DNA of 64,000 nt from Tetrastigma voinierianum (lineage: Eukaryota > Streptophyta > Magnoliopsida > Vitales > Vitaceae). A program made the translations under genes and the position numbers. Positions 11,676-22,181 of the stretch are shown piece by piece (the stretch's first letter is position 1; each line of letters begins with the position of its first letter). Location of the stretch: positions 186,001 through 250,000 of the forward strand of contig JAEQBH010002191.1 of the NCBI GenBank assembly GCA_016808115.1, written 5' to 3'. Below the pieces are notes generated by a model, which saw nothing but the letters and a program-made list of their open reading frames with translations, made no database searches and was not told where the DNA came from.

Positions 11676-12234
11676 ACTTCTCTCGGCTTCTCTCCAAGTT
11701 CTATTTGATCGGATGGCTTCTCGCGACTTCCTCACCTTTCTCCGGGGACAGAAACTCAATGATACGCTCCTCAGGAAGCTGAAAATGAGATTTATGGCAG
11801 TTAAGGGAGTGCTGAACGACGCCGAGGCCAAGAAAATCAAGGATTCAAATGTCAAAGAGTGGGTGGATGAGCTGAAAGATGTTGCGTATGATGCGGAGGA
11901 CCTGCTGGATGACATCACCACTGAAGGTTTACGCTGCCAGATGGAGTACTCTGATTCTCAAACTCAGCAGGTACGTAACATCAACTTTTGTGAGGGGATC
12001 AAGTCCAGGGTAGATGAGATTGCGGACACTCTAGAATTTCTTGCGCAACAAAAAGATGCTCTGGGGTTGAAAGAAGGCATTGTAGACAATTTGTCGAACA
12101 GATGGCCGACGACTTCCTTGGTAGATGAGTCTGGGGTGTACGGAAGGCAAGGTGATATAAAGGAGATAGTTGAGCTTTTGTTGTCCCATAATGGTAATGC
12201 AAGTGGGAATAAGATAAATGTGATCGCCCTGGTG

Positions 12235-12261
12235 GGTATGGGCGGTATTGGGAAGACCACG
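12235..12261 (+). promoter_or_regulatory. P-loop coding segment, candidate miR482/2118 target
   Basis: This segment encodes 'GMGGIGKTT'. In many dicots the miR482/2118 family targets the transcript region coding for this motif. The site is intact in gene 1, whereas the equivalent in gene 2 (22781-22808) carries an inserted base. Pairing has not been scored here, so the regulatory role is inference. Confidence 0.3.
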
Positions 12262-15200
12262 GTTGCTCAGCTGGTCTATAAAGATAGGAGAGTGGTCCAT
12301 GGTTTTGATCTTAAAGCATGGGTTTGTGTTTCGGATGAATTTGATCTTGTCAGGATAACCAAAACCATTCTTAAGGCAATAGCTCCTGGGGCTCCTGAAA
12401 AACCGTCTTATGACACTGATTTGAATCTGCTTCAGTGTAAATTGGAGGAAAGCCTTACCAGGAAGAAGTTCTTACTTGTCCTTGATGATGTTTGGAATGA
12501 GAACTACAATGATTTGGAAAAGCTACTACTTCCATTCAGTGCTGGCCTCCGTGGAAGCAAGATTATTGTAACCACACGCAGTGGTGAGGTTGCTCGGGTC
12601 ATGTGTTCTGTTCGCATTGATTTGGGACAGTTATCCCTTGAGGACTGCTGGTCGCTGTTTGCAAAACATGCATTTGAAAATGGAGATTCTAGTCATCCAA
12701 GTTGAAAATTGGCAAAGAAATTGTAAAAGGATGTAAGGACTGCCCTTGGCTGCAGGCCACTTAAGTGCCTTGTACTCAGAATTACGTGTAGAAGAATGGG
12801 AAAATCTATTGAACAGTGAGATTTGGGATTTACCAAATGATCAAATTCTCCCTGCCTTGTGGTTAAGCTATGCTTTTCTTCCTCCACAGTTAAAGCGATG
12901 TTTTGCATACTGCTCGATTTTTCCCAAGGACTACGAATTTGAAAAGGAAAACTTGATTCTCTTATGGATGGCAGAAGGGTTTTTGCAACAATCCCAAGGC
13001 AATAAAACTATGGAGAAGCTAGGTGAAGGGTACTTTCATGGATTATTATCAAGGTCTTTTTTTCAGAATTCTGGTAGGCACAAATCATATTTTGTAATGC
13101 ATGATCTCATCAACGACTTGGCTCAGGTTGTTTCCGGAAACTTTTGTGTTCAATTGAAGGATGGAAATATCAAAGAAATTTCTGAAAAGCTTCGTCACTT
13201 GTCATATTTTAGAAGTGAATATGACCGTTTTGAGAGATTTGAGATCTTGAATGATGTTAGTGGTCTTCGAACCTTCTTACCATTGCATTTGAGGATTATG
13301 CCTCGATTAGATAAGGTTTCAAAGAATAGAGATCCAAATAACCGTCGGTGGGCTATATACTTTCGATTAAGTAATAGAGTCCGGTATGATTTATTACCGA
13401 AACTTCAATATTTACGAGTATTGTCATTGTGTTATTATGAGATACCGGATTTGCCTGATTCAATTGGTGATTTAAAACACTTGCGCTATCTAGACCTCAC
13501 CTACGCACTCATCAAAAGGTTACCTGACTCAATTTGTAGTTTGTTTAATTTACAAACATTGATATTATACCAGTGTCGATGGCTTGTTGAATTGCCTAAA
13601 ATGATGTGCAAGATGATTAGCTTACGTCATCTTGATATCAGGCATAGCCGGGTGAAAGAGATGCCAAGTCAAATGGGTCAGTTAAAAGGTTTACAAAAAT
13701 TGAGTAACTATGTTCTAGGCAGGCGAAGTGGGACAAGGGTTGCAGAATTGAGGGAGCTTTCCTGCATTGGTGGGAGTCTTGTCATTCAAAAGCTACAGAA
13801 TGTGGTTGATGGTAAGGATGCCTCAGAGGCCAATTTGGTGGACAAGCAGTACCTTGATGAGTTAGAGTTGGAATGGGATAGTGAAAGAGGTGATGATCAA
13901 AGTGGAGCAGACTCAGTGCTCAACAGCTTGCAGCCTCATTCAAACTTAAAGAGACTCACGATTCATGGGTACGGTGGTTCAAGATTTCCATAATGGTTTG
14001 GAGGTTCTTCAATTCTAAATATGGTGATGCTCCGTCTCTGGGACTGTGATAAGGTGTTAGCCTTCCCACCGCTTGGACAACTACCCTCTCTTAAATATTT
14101 ATATATAGCTGGATTGAGGGGGGTCGAAAGAGTGGGCGTTGAGTTTTATGGGGCTGAGCCCTCCTTTGTATCGCTAAAATGTCTAGCATTTAAGGGTATG
14201 AGTAAATGGAAGGAATGGTTCTGTTTGGGAGGCCAAGGAGGAGAATTCCCTCGGCTCAAGGAGCTTTATATAGAGAATTGTCCCGTGCTGATTGGGGACT
14301 TGCCAACCCATTTGCCTTTCTTGAGTAGACTGGAGATTGAAAGCTGTGAGCGGTTGGTGGCTCCACTTCCAAGGGTTCCAGCTATCCGTTATTTGAAGAC
14401 GCGCAGCCGTGGCATTTCACAGTGGGGGGAAATACCACCACTACTGCAGACACTCACAATTACAAATTCCGACTCTTTGGAGTCCTTATTGGAGCATGGA
14501 ATGCTACAAGGCAACACAAGTCTTGCAATTTTGGTGATCATAAATTGTTCTTTTTCCAGGCCTTTGCGCAGAGTTTATTTACCCCTTACGTTGAAATCAT
14601 TAATGGTCCAAGGGTGTAAGGAACTAGAGTTTCTCTTACCTGAGTTCTTCAAATGTCGCCACCCTTTCCTTCAATCTTTTCGAATCTATGGTGGCACTTG
14701 CAATTCGTTCTTAGACTTACCACTTCGTAACTTCCCGAGGGGCCTCTATCTCGCTATCGAGAACCTCAAGGGGCTTGAATTCCTCTCATTTTCAATTTCA
14801 GACGGGGATCTTCCATCTTTCGGTCGGTTGTGCATCTCTGGGTGCCCTAATCTTGTGTCTATTTGTTTCAAGAATATGAAGGCTGCATGCTTTCATTCAT
14901 TGGAACTATATGATTGTCCGAAATTGATATTCCCAATACAGGGTCTTCCCTCCAGCTTAACTTCACTAGTAATAATGAAATGCAACAAACTCACATCCCT
15001 AGTGGAGTTTGGTCTGCAAGGATTGCCCTCTCTTACCTCGCTCAAAATCTCAGGTCTTCCAAATCTCATTTCCTTGGATGGTACGAGGCTTCAACAAGTC
15101 ACCTCTCTTAAAAAATTATAGATCCGTGAATGCCCAAAGCTCCAGTATTTGACAGAAGAGCGGCTACCCAGTTCCCTTTCTTTACTAATAATCCGCATTT

Positions 15201-15296
15201 GTCCGTGCTTAAAGATGGTGCAGAAGTTTTGGACAGGAAGATTGGCCTCTTATAGCTCACATTCAAGGCATTCTGATCGATGACCAAGTTTTTTAA

Positions 15297-15837
15297 TGAA
15301 GGTGGCATTACACCAATTTATTATTAGGTACAAGCGATTGTCTTGGGAAAACTAACATTCTTACTTCCCAGTTTTGATTTATCCATTATAAATGAAATGT
15401 CTTCCGTATAAATAGGAATATGCTTTAAAATTTTTAATTATTATAACAATATCTTGCTTTTCTTTCAGGTTATCTGTAACGCTTCACTCTGCCTCTGATC
15501 AACACACCTTGATAAGGAATCTTTTAAGACTCTCTTGCTTAATTAGTGTCTTGTCCAATGCTTCACATTTCACTGAGAATGAATTGTTGCTCAAAAGCCA
15601 AGCAGTCTGCGGGTCTGGTTTTGTTAATTGTTTTTCTTGCATAATTTTATGGACCTTGAAATTGTTTTCATTGACTGATCTGCTGAAATCTGATGGCAGG
15701 CCTTTGATCCTCCTTCTCTCGTGTGAAACTCCCTGCTTTCTACTTAATGGTCCCCAATAGGGACAATTCTTTTTCCTGCTAGTTCAGATTCATGACTCTT
15801 TTTTTGACGAAAGTAGCCAAGATTTTTTGCATTCAAA
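15297..15837 (+). other. 3' flank of CNL pseudogene 1
   Basis: Non-coding sequence that starts directly after the stop. It shares a cttgggaaaa block with the flank of the orphan LRR tail (about 16790) and a similar block after pseudogene 2 (about 26005), so the homology between paralogues continues past the coding end. A CT-rich acceptor-like tttcttt(t)cag occurs at about 15458-15468, suggesting 3' untranslated exons; not proven. Confidence 0.4.
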
Positions 15838-18412
15838 GACTCATGAGTTGACACTCTGCTGGAGGATTACAGAAACTCAAGTCTGTTGGAGAGTGGAGCA
15901 TGCAGCAGCCTCTATGATTTCAATGAGTGAGGTTCAATTGCTTTGGTTTAACTATCTAAGCTAATAATGGCAATATTCATAATCTCATAGGGAATTCCAT
16001 CATTTTCAACATGAGATAAACCTAATGCTAAAATAAAAAATGTTACTGCCTGGTTCTGTCATTCCTTGAATTTATTCACTATGTTCATGACTTCTAAGAG
16101 ACCTAGACATTAACATTTTCAGTAGTCTACATATTGTTTTCATCTCTTTCAACTTTGATTAACCTGCAGATGTTCTGTTTAGGCACCTCAAACTCAAATC
16201 TTCAGCTTCTGTCATGACGTCTCCTTCTCATTTACATGGTTGTCATCCACCTTTGAGCTTTACTTCATTAATGGTAAGATAATCATAATAGTAATACATT
16301 AGTTGAGCATGGATGCACAACACTTCATACTTTCAGTCTTTAACATTACAAGGTTGTCCTGAATCGATAGTCCCAATGCAGGTTCTTCCCTCCAAACCAA
16401 GTTAACTTACAGTTACAAAATGTAAGGAACTTACATCCCAGATGGAGTGGGGCCTACAAGGACTGGCATCTCTTTCCTCTCTTAAAATCTCAGGTCTTCC
16501 AAATCTCTGGTCCCTGGACAGTTTGAGGTGCAACTACTCACCTCGCTCCAGAAATTAGAGATTTGTGACTGCCCAAAGCTCTAAACCTTCAGAGAAGAGC
16601 TTCTGGCTACCTTCCTCAGTTCCAGCAATCCAGAACCACCCTTTGCTGCGCGGTCATTGCAAGTTTTGGACGTGAAGATTGCATCATATAGCACACTTTC
16701 CAAATTTTGTGATAGAATGACCAAGTTTTGTGATGAAGGTAGCATTATACCAATTTTTTTATCAAGTACTGGTTCTGTGAGAGTAATTTTCTTGGGAAAA
16801 TTGATATGCTTAAGTTTTCTCTTTTTTAGAATAATTTCTTGCTTCCTTCAGGTTTTCAGCAATTCTTCACTCTTGTAAATTGATGTTTCTTATCTTCATA
16901 AGGAATCTTCATTTAATCAATAATACCTTGTTGAATGCTTCAGTTCAGATGACAAGTATAGTCATTTGATGCTTAAAAGCCATGCAGCTCTGCTTGTGGA
17001 ACTTGAGAAACCTCAACTCTGTCAAGCTCTATGATTCCAATTAGTAAGACACTCCAATTGCTTTGGTTTAACTCTCTAAGCTACAAATTAAAAAGATTTA
17101 TATTCCCATATGCATCATTTTTCAGGTTCTCTGTGTTAATAGCTTAGTTCTTCTGTAGAACAAACATGTATGTTTCTTCTGATTCTTACTTTTCGAAAAC
17201 TGACACAATGTGGAGTTCCATCATATGCAAGACAGGATAAGCCTAATTCTAAAGTCAACTCGAGCTAAAACAAAATTCTTACTGCCTTAGTTTCTTTTTT
17301 CTCCATGTCCAATTGGCATCCGAGCAATGAGATGTTAACATTTTCCTTAGTGTGATCATTGTTTTCATCTCTTTTGGCTTCATATATTCTATAGATGTTC
17401 AGCTTAGACACATTAAACTCAAAATCTTCAACTTCTGACCAGCCACCTTTGATTTTACTTTCTACTTTACTAATAGTAAGGCTCCATTTGAAACCTGGAA
17501 AGTACTAGGGAAAGAAGAAAAATATAAAGGAAAATGATTTTTTCATGTTTGGTTTTGTCATGCAAAATATAAAAGAAAATCAAATATAATGAAAATTCCT
17601 CAAAAATCTGCATATTTTTAAATTTCTTAGTTTTTATGTATTAGAGAGAAACAAATAAAATAAATTTGAATAAACATATAGAAGTAATTTATTAAGTTTA
17701 AACTTTTTGTTTTATTCAAATTTCTTTGCATCCACTTTTCCTTTCTATTTTCTTTCCTCATTATTTTCCAGGTTCCAAATAGAGCCTAAAAGAATCGTTA
17801 TTGTACTATAGGCTATAGCAGTTGAGCATGGATGCTATCATTTAATTTTCATATTCAAACTGGCAGCTGGAAGACAGTAACCGAGATTTTTGGCATCCAA
17901 AAAGGCTCATGGGTTGAAGCTCTGCTGGAGAAATTATGGAAGCTCAAGTCTGTTAGAGAGCTAAGTACGCAACATGCTCTAAGATTCCAATTAGTGAAAC
18001 ATTTCAGTTGCTTTGTTTCAGCTTTCTAAGGTAAAAATTACAATATTCATAATCTAGTATGCATTATTTTTCAGGTTCTCTGAGGCAGCATCTGCATAAT
18101 TATGTTAGTTCTCTAGAAACAGCAGGTATGTTTCTTCAGATTCATAGTTTTCATAAGCTATATCACATAGTGGAGTTCCATGATTTTCATGACACTAAAG
18201 CAAATCCTAAAGTCAACTCAAAGCTATAACAAAATCTTGCTACCTCAGGTTCTGTCCTCAATAATTTTATTCACCATGTTCATACGGTATCCTAGAGACA
18301 TAGATAACTTGTTCCTTGGTATAATCATTGTTTTCATCTTTTATCGCTTTCATTAACCTGCGTTGTTTAGTTTTGACACCTCAAACTCAAAACCTTCAGC
18401 TTCTGAGAGGCC
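15838..18412 (+). repeat. Three copies of a non-coding module in the CNL 1 flank
   Basis: Copies lie at about 15838-16215, 16990-17445 and 17880-18412. Each shares, in the same order: ctctgctggag (weak in copy 2), a tctatgatt/attccaat block, ttgctttggtttaac or a variant, a catatt...tttcaggttctctg acceptor-like block (copies 2 and 3), ttgttttcatctcttt, and caaactcaaaatcttcagct or a variant. Copies differ by substitutions and indels, so the triplication is old. The repeated 'ttcag' and 'gttctctg' context suggests duplicated 3' UTR exon/intron units. The orphan LRR tail sits between copies 1 and 2. Confidence 0.65.
16330..16745 (+). pseudogene. Orphan LRR C-terminal fragment of a third CNL
   Basis: Plus-strand frames give the end of the same LRR domain: 'GCPESIVPMQVLPS', 'GLQGLASLSSLKISGLPNLW', 'LRGHCKFWT' and a final 'PSFV'-like end near 16735. 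It matches the last 120-140 residues of both larger pseudogenes, including the 'KFWTGEDW'-like terminus, but has no N-terminal, NB-ARC or MHD region. Stops and frameshifts are frequent. It is followed by its own copy of the 3' flank, so it was a gene end and not just an LRR expansion. It implies at least three CNL copies once stood in this array. Confidence 0.8.
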
Positions 18413-18419
18413 ACCGTAA

Positions 18420-18960
18420 AAGCCTCCATAGATGAATTTTAACAACTCAGTACTTGGAGGATGTTAACAAAATTTTTAGTCTAAAAAGCATCTATAACCC
18501 CACATGACTTGGACTATCAATTTCTTCTAATTATCATGTGCCCTTTTCTATTTTCAGATGGAACAATATTGATTCTTAGGAACAATTCCAGGAAGCAGCT
18601 TTGCCAAAGCCTCCTTGGTTTTGAGGATTTGATTTTATCTTGGAAGACTTCAATTGATCCCTTTTTGAGTTTTGAGCTTTGAGCTTTGAGCTTTGCTTTA
18701 GAAGAAAGAGAGCAACAAGCAAAGATTGATTTTCTCAAGTTCTATATGGAGGAGAATCCCCATAAAAAATATTATAGCTATTGGTTTGTCAAGTCTTCAA
18801 AAGTTCTGGTTTGTTTCCCATTTGTTCTTTGAGGAATGTTTTTTTTTTGGGAATCATATATTTTGAACTTACTGATTATATGTATATACATATAAATGAT
18901 GTTTTGATTGTTTTCTTCTTCCTTCAAGTGAAAATCTCTAACAAACTTATTAAAAATATA
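18420..18960 (+). repeat. Conserved distal 3' flank, copy 1
   Basis: Shares with 27830-28400 the blocks gatgaattttaacaactcag, tttttagtctaaaaagcatc, a 'tttgagttttgagctttgag' segment, ttgtttcccatttg(t)tctttg, aggaatg, and a gtatatac stretch. A short (tttgagc)n run lies at about 18666-18695. No coding potential is seen. Together with its twin it marks the right limit of the duplicated gene-plus-flank unit. Confidence 0.75.
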
Positions 18961-21480
18961 AAATAAATAAATAAATAAGATTTGTAAAACACATGTATGG
19001 TCTTATTGCAGCTAGAATTTTTGTTTATGTATTTTTTCTTTGTGGGTCACATAATAAACTCTATTTTGTCAGAACTAAAGCCTTAAGTTTGAACACTCAT
19101 TTTAATTTTATGATGTTTTAATTATTAATTTAAGTTAGGATTTTGCCACAACCTAAATTAACCTAGAATTGACAATCGAGACCAACTCATGCTCTAAATC
19201 AAATAAGATTTGCTATGTTAGTAATCAATTCCTCAAAAATTTTAATTATTAAATAATAATTATGGACAGCAAAAGATTTAGAAAATTTTGAACTAAAACT
19301 ATCTCAAAACTTCCGTTAATGACTAAAAAAAATTTCTTTTTGTCATTCTTTTTCTACAAAAAGGATGTTTAAAACGTCCTAAAAGTTTCTTCCTTTTCCT
19401 TTTCGGAGGAAAAAAAAATTGAAAAGATGAATGGTAAAGCAAAATACAAACAATTAAAATTAGAGAAATTGGTTTAAAAGGAACACATTCAAAAGTTATT
19501 TATAAAACTAACTTTTTACAAAATCAACTTCAAAAATGTCATAGGACAAAATATCCATGAATCTCATTCTCACGTAACTAAATCCGCTCGTGATGATTAA
19601 ATCTTCCATAATATACTCATTTCTCGTGAGCATTTTGTTTCATCCTCACATTATAACTAAATTCCTAATTTTATTTTTGTTCAAAAATTTGTTCTTGTAT
19701 TTGTGTTTGGATTTCAAAGAAAAATGTTAGTTTTGTAATTTTTTTTTGGATTTGTCTTTTTTAAACAGTTAACCCTTAAAATTAAGGATAACCCTTTAAA
19801 AACCTTGAGGATTTAAAGGGCGTATATTTTTAAATTAACGGTGAATATAAATTTTATCTAATTGAATCTTTAAATAGGACTTAAATAGTATTAAGTATTA
19901 AATCGTTTATTTTTAATATTAATACTAATTTGTTTATTTTTTATATGTTTAACTATTAGTTGTTTGTCTAATGATGATATAACTTTATTATTAAAAATAT
20001 TTGTTTTTTTTTCAAATAATATAAATATTTGGTTAAAAAACATCAAATAATTCAAAATTTATAAATATTTTCTCTTGAAGAATGACATTATAGACAAAAA
20101 TATCTTTTCTATTTTATGCATGTAGCATATATCTTTGAAAATAAATGGTTATTTTACAAAGAAAATAATAAAGATATTTTGTTCAAAATTAGGTAAAAAA
20201 AATAATGATGGATTAGATTTTCGAAATTTAGTTTTCGAAAGGTCTTTTAATTAAACCACTCTTAGTATTATGATAAAATAAAAAATATTTATATAATATA
20301 TGTATCACATATTAACATATTTATAAAAAAATAAATTATTATGATAAACAATTTATTATTATCATTATTACAAAAAAATAATTATTTTATTTATTTATTT
20401 TATATAACTAAAATAAAATATATAAAATTAATAATTTAAAAAATAATAGAATGATGAAACAAAAATTAAAAATATTTTGTGTTTTTAAAAATATTTTGAA
20501 ATATTCTATGTGGATTTTAAAAGATTTAAAAATATTTTGCATAGATTCTAAAATATGACTTTTTAAAGGCCAAATATATTGGTTTTCTCTATTCAAAAGA
20601 AAATTAAAAAAATTAAAAAATAAGCTATGCCAAAAAGGAAAACAAACTGTTTAAAGTCTGAAAGTAATTTTCTTTGTGAAAAAAGCAAAAAAAAAAAAAA
20701 ACCACTCTTAGTTATACTGTGTGATGGGACAAAATGTCCATGAGGATTTAGTTATTGGCGATTTGATTAAATGACATTTTACGCTAGACCTGCCTAAAAA
20801 TTTGATTAACGGTTAAATGCCCCCTTTAAAAATTTGAGAAAAAATTGTTTCTAATAGGGGTAAGTTCCTTAACCATTGTTCTACAATGCCCCCCCTGAAA
20901 TTTGTTTTGCTCCTCCTAACTTTAATTTATGGGTCCGAAATCTAACCATTTATCAAAATTTGGCTTGGTTTTGACAAAACTGTTTATCTTGTTTTCTTAT
21001 AAAATAACCCCTTATTCTTTTAAAGAACAATGTAAATACATAAAATAGAAAATTATATTTTGTTCAAAATGGTTATTTTAAAAAAAAAAAAACATGAGAG
21101 AGATTATATCCATAAAGTTATAGGTATTTGATGTCTTTTAACAAAATATTTTTTTAGTTATCATGTTAGTGTTTTATCTATTTCTTTAGTTATCATGTTG
21201 GTGTTTTATCTTTTCATTTTTAGGGACATTTTTGTCCAAAATGAGACATTTTCAATTAGTTTTGTAAGATGTTAGTTTTGTAAATAATTTTTTATTTTTC
21301 TAAAATCAAAGTTAACACTAATTCACTGTCCTCCGTATGCCTAATTCAATTGATAGTCTCGTTATAGATAATGTACTACATTGTAAAAGTGATTAAGCCT
21401 CTTTAAATAAAAAAAACCACTCATTCACCGCCGGCTTTAGGATGTATTAGGCTTTAATATTCCGATGGAAAATAGCATAA
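18961..21480. other. AT-rich intergenic DNA
   Basis: No gene is recognised. The stretch is very AT-rich with many homopolymers (for example an A run near 20688-20701). A diverged inverted pair (about 19495-19565 and 21225-21300, with 'caaaactaac' and 'ggacaaaa' blocks) could be ends of a decayed transposon. A 31-bp direct repeat (ttagttatcatgttrgtgtt) occurs twice at about 21155-21215. Confidence 0.5.
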
Positions 21481-22181
21481 GCCTGCCGAACTTCTTCCTC
21501 GCTACTCTGTTGTCGCTCATTCCGTTCATCTAATCCCACTACAGGACATCCATGTGCAAAAGCCTCCACCACCGTCTCTGCAATCCCAATTGCCCCCCGC
21601 CTGTAACCTTGCTGCTGATACTACTCTCCGCTATCACTGCCAAAGGGATAAGTAATCATTTTGGAGAACGCTTTTACTTTACTGGGTGTCTCGTGCCTGC
21701 ATTCTGTCTGTGTCATCCCTTCAAATTTCAAAGAAGATATGGCGGTGGGAGCGCTGGGCTGGGACGAAACACTTTCATTTTGTCCAGTAATTTCCAGGTT
21801 TCTTGAACGTAGAGTTCAGGCGTCATGGGTGTTTGTCTCTTGGGAAAATTCTCTTCTTTTTGTTGCCTTTGCCGTTCCAAATGGGAATTTATAACAAACT
21901 GGGGGTATTTGATATCATATAGAGCTGCATTGACAAACGCTCGATAGCGTATATTGACTGTGGCTGGATTTTTTCTGTTTTTGTTTTTTCTTTCTCCCTT
22001 TTCTTCGTTCAGTAAACAATTGCGGCTATATATGTAAGAAATTACGGGGGCCTGGGTCAACGTTCGTGCAAATTACCTTCCCTTTTCATATTACAGACCC
22101 AGCTCCTCTGGTTAGATCTCGCCTCTTCGTACCCTCATTTCTGTGTTATTCATCCCTCAATTTCTCTGCAAAGATTCAGAC
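21481..22181 (+). other. Upstream region of CNL pseudogene 2
   Basis: No convincing gene. The last 100 bases before the start codon are CT-rich (ccttcccttttcat, ctcgcctcttcgtaccctc), like the leader of pseudogene 1. A TATA-like ctatatatg occurs at about 22026-22034. There is no obvious sequence identity with the upstream region of gene 1, so the duplicated block seems to begin near the coding start. Confidence 0.35.

Larger units (their letters stand above)
11629..15296 (+). pseudogene. CNL disease-resistance gene 1 (RPP13-like), mildly broken
   Basis: An apparently intronless CC-NB-ARC-LRR immune receptor; such proteins sense pathogen effectors in the cytosol and trigger cell death. The start at 11629 has good context (acATGGcc). 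Residues 1-358 read openly: glycine run 7-15, Rx-type coiled coil with 'AYDAEDLLDDI' (86-96), P-loop 'GMGGIGKTT' (203-211), RNBS-A 'WVCVSDEFD', kinase-2 'FLLVLDDVW' (281-289, the W marking the non-TIR class), RNBS-B 'GSKIIVTTR'. Two apparent 1-nt losses at about 12699 and 12736 break the frame just before and within the GLPLA segment. The next frame runs 'CFAYCSIFPKDYEF', 'MHD' (13097-13105), then LRRs. A TAA (13991-13993) and a TAG (15119-15121) interrupt the LRRs, and a further 1-nt shift near 15235 precedes the conserved tail 'LIDDQVF' ending at 15296. Only five lesions: recent decay or assembly error. Confidence 0.9.

Noticed and set aside
14422..14619. Second open frame inside the CNL 1 LRR region
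   Set aside because: Shadow of the LRR frame; no independent signal.
21447..21602. Minus-strand frame with wording 'ETVVEAFAHGCPVVGLD', reminiscent of a glycosyltransferase
   Set aside because: Only about 50 codons with no flanking continuation or second conserved block; too short to claim.
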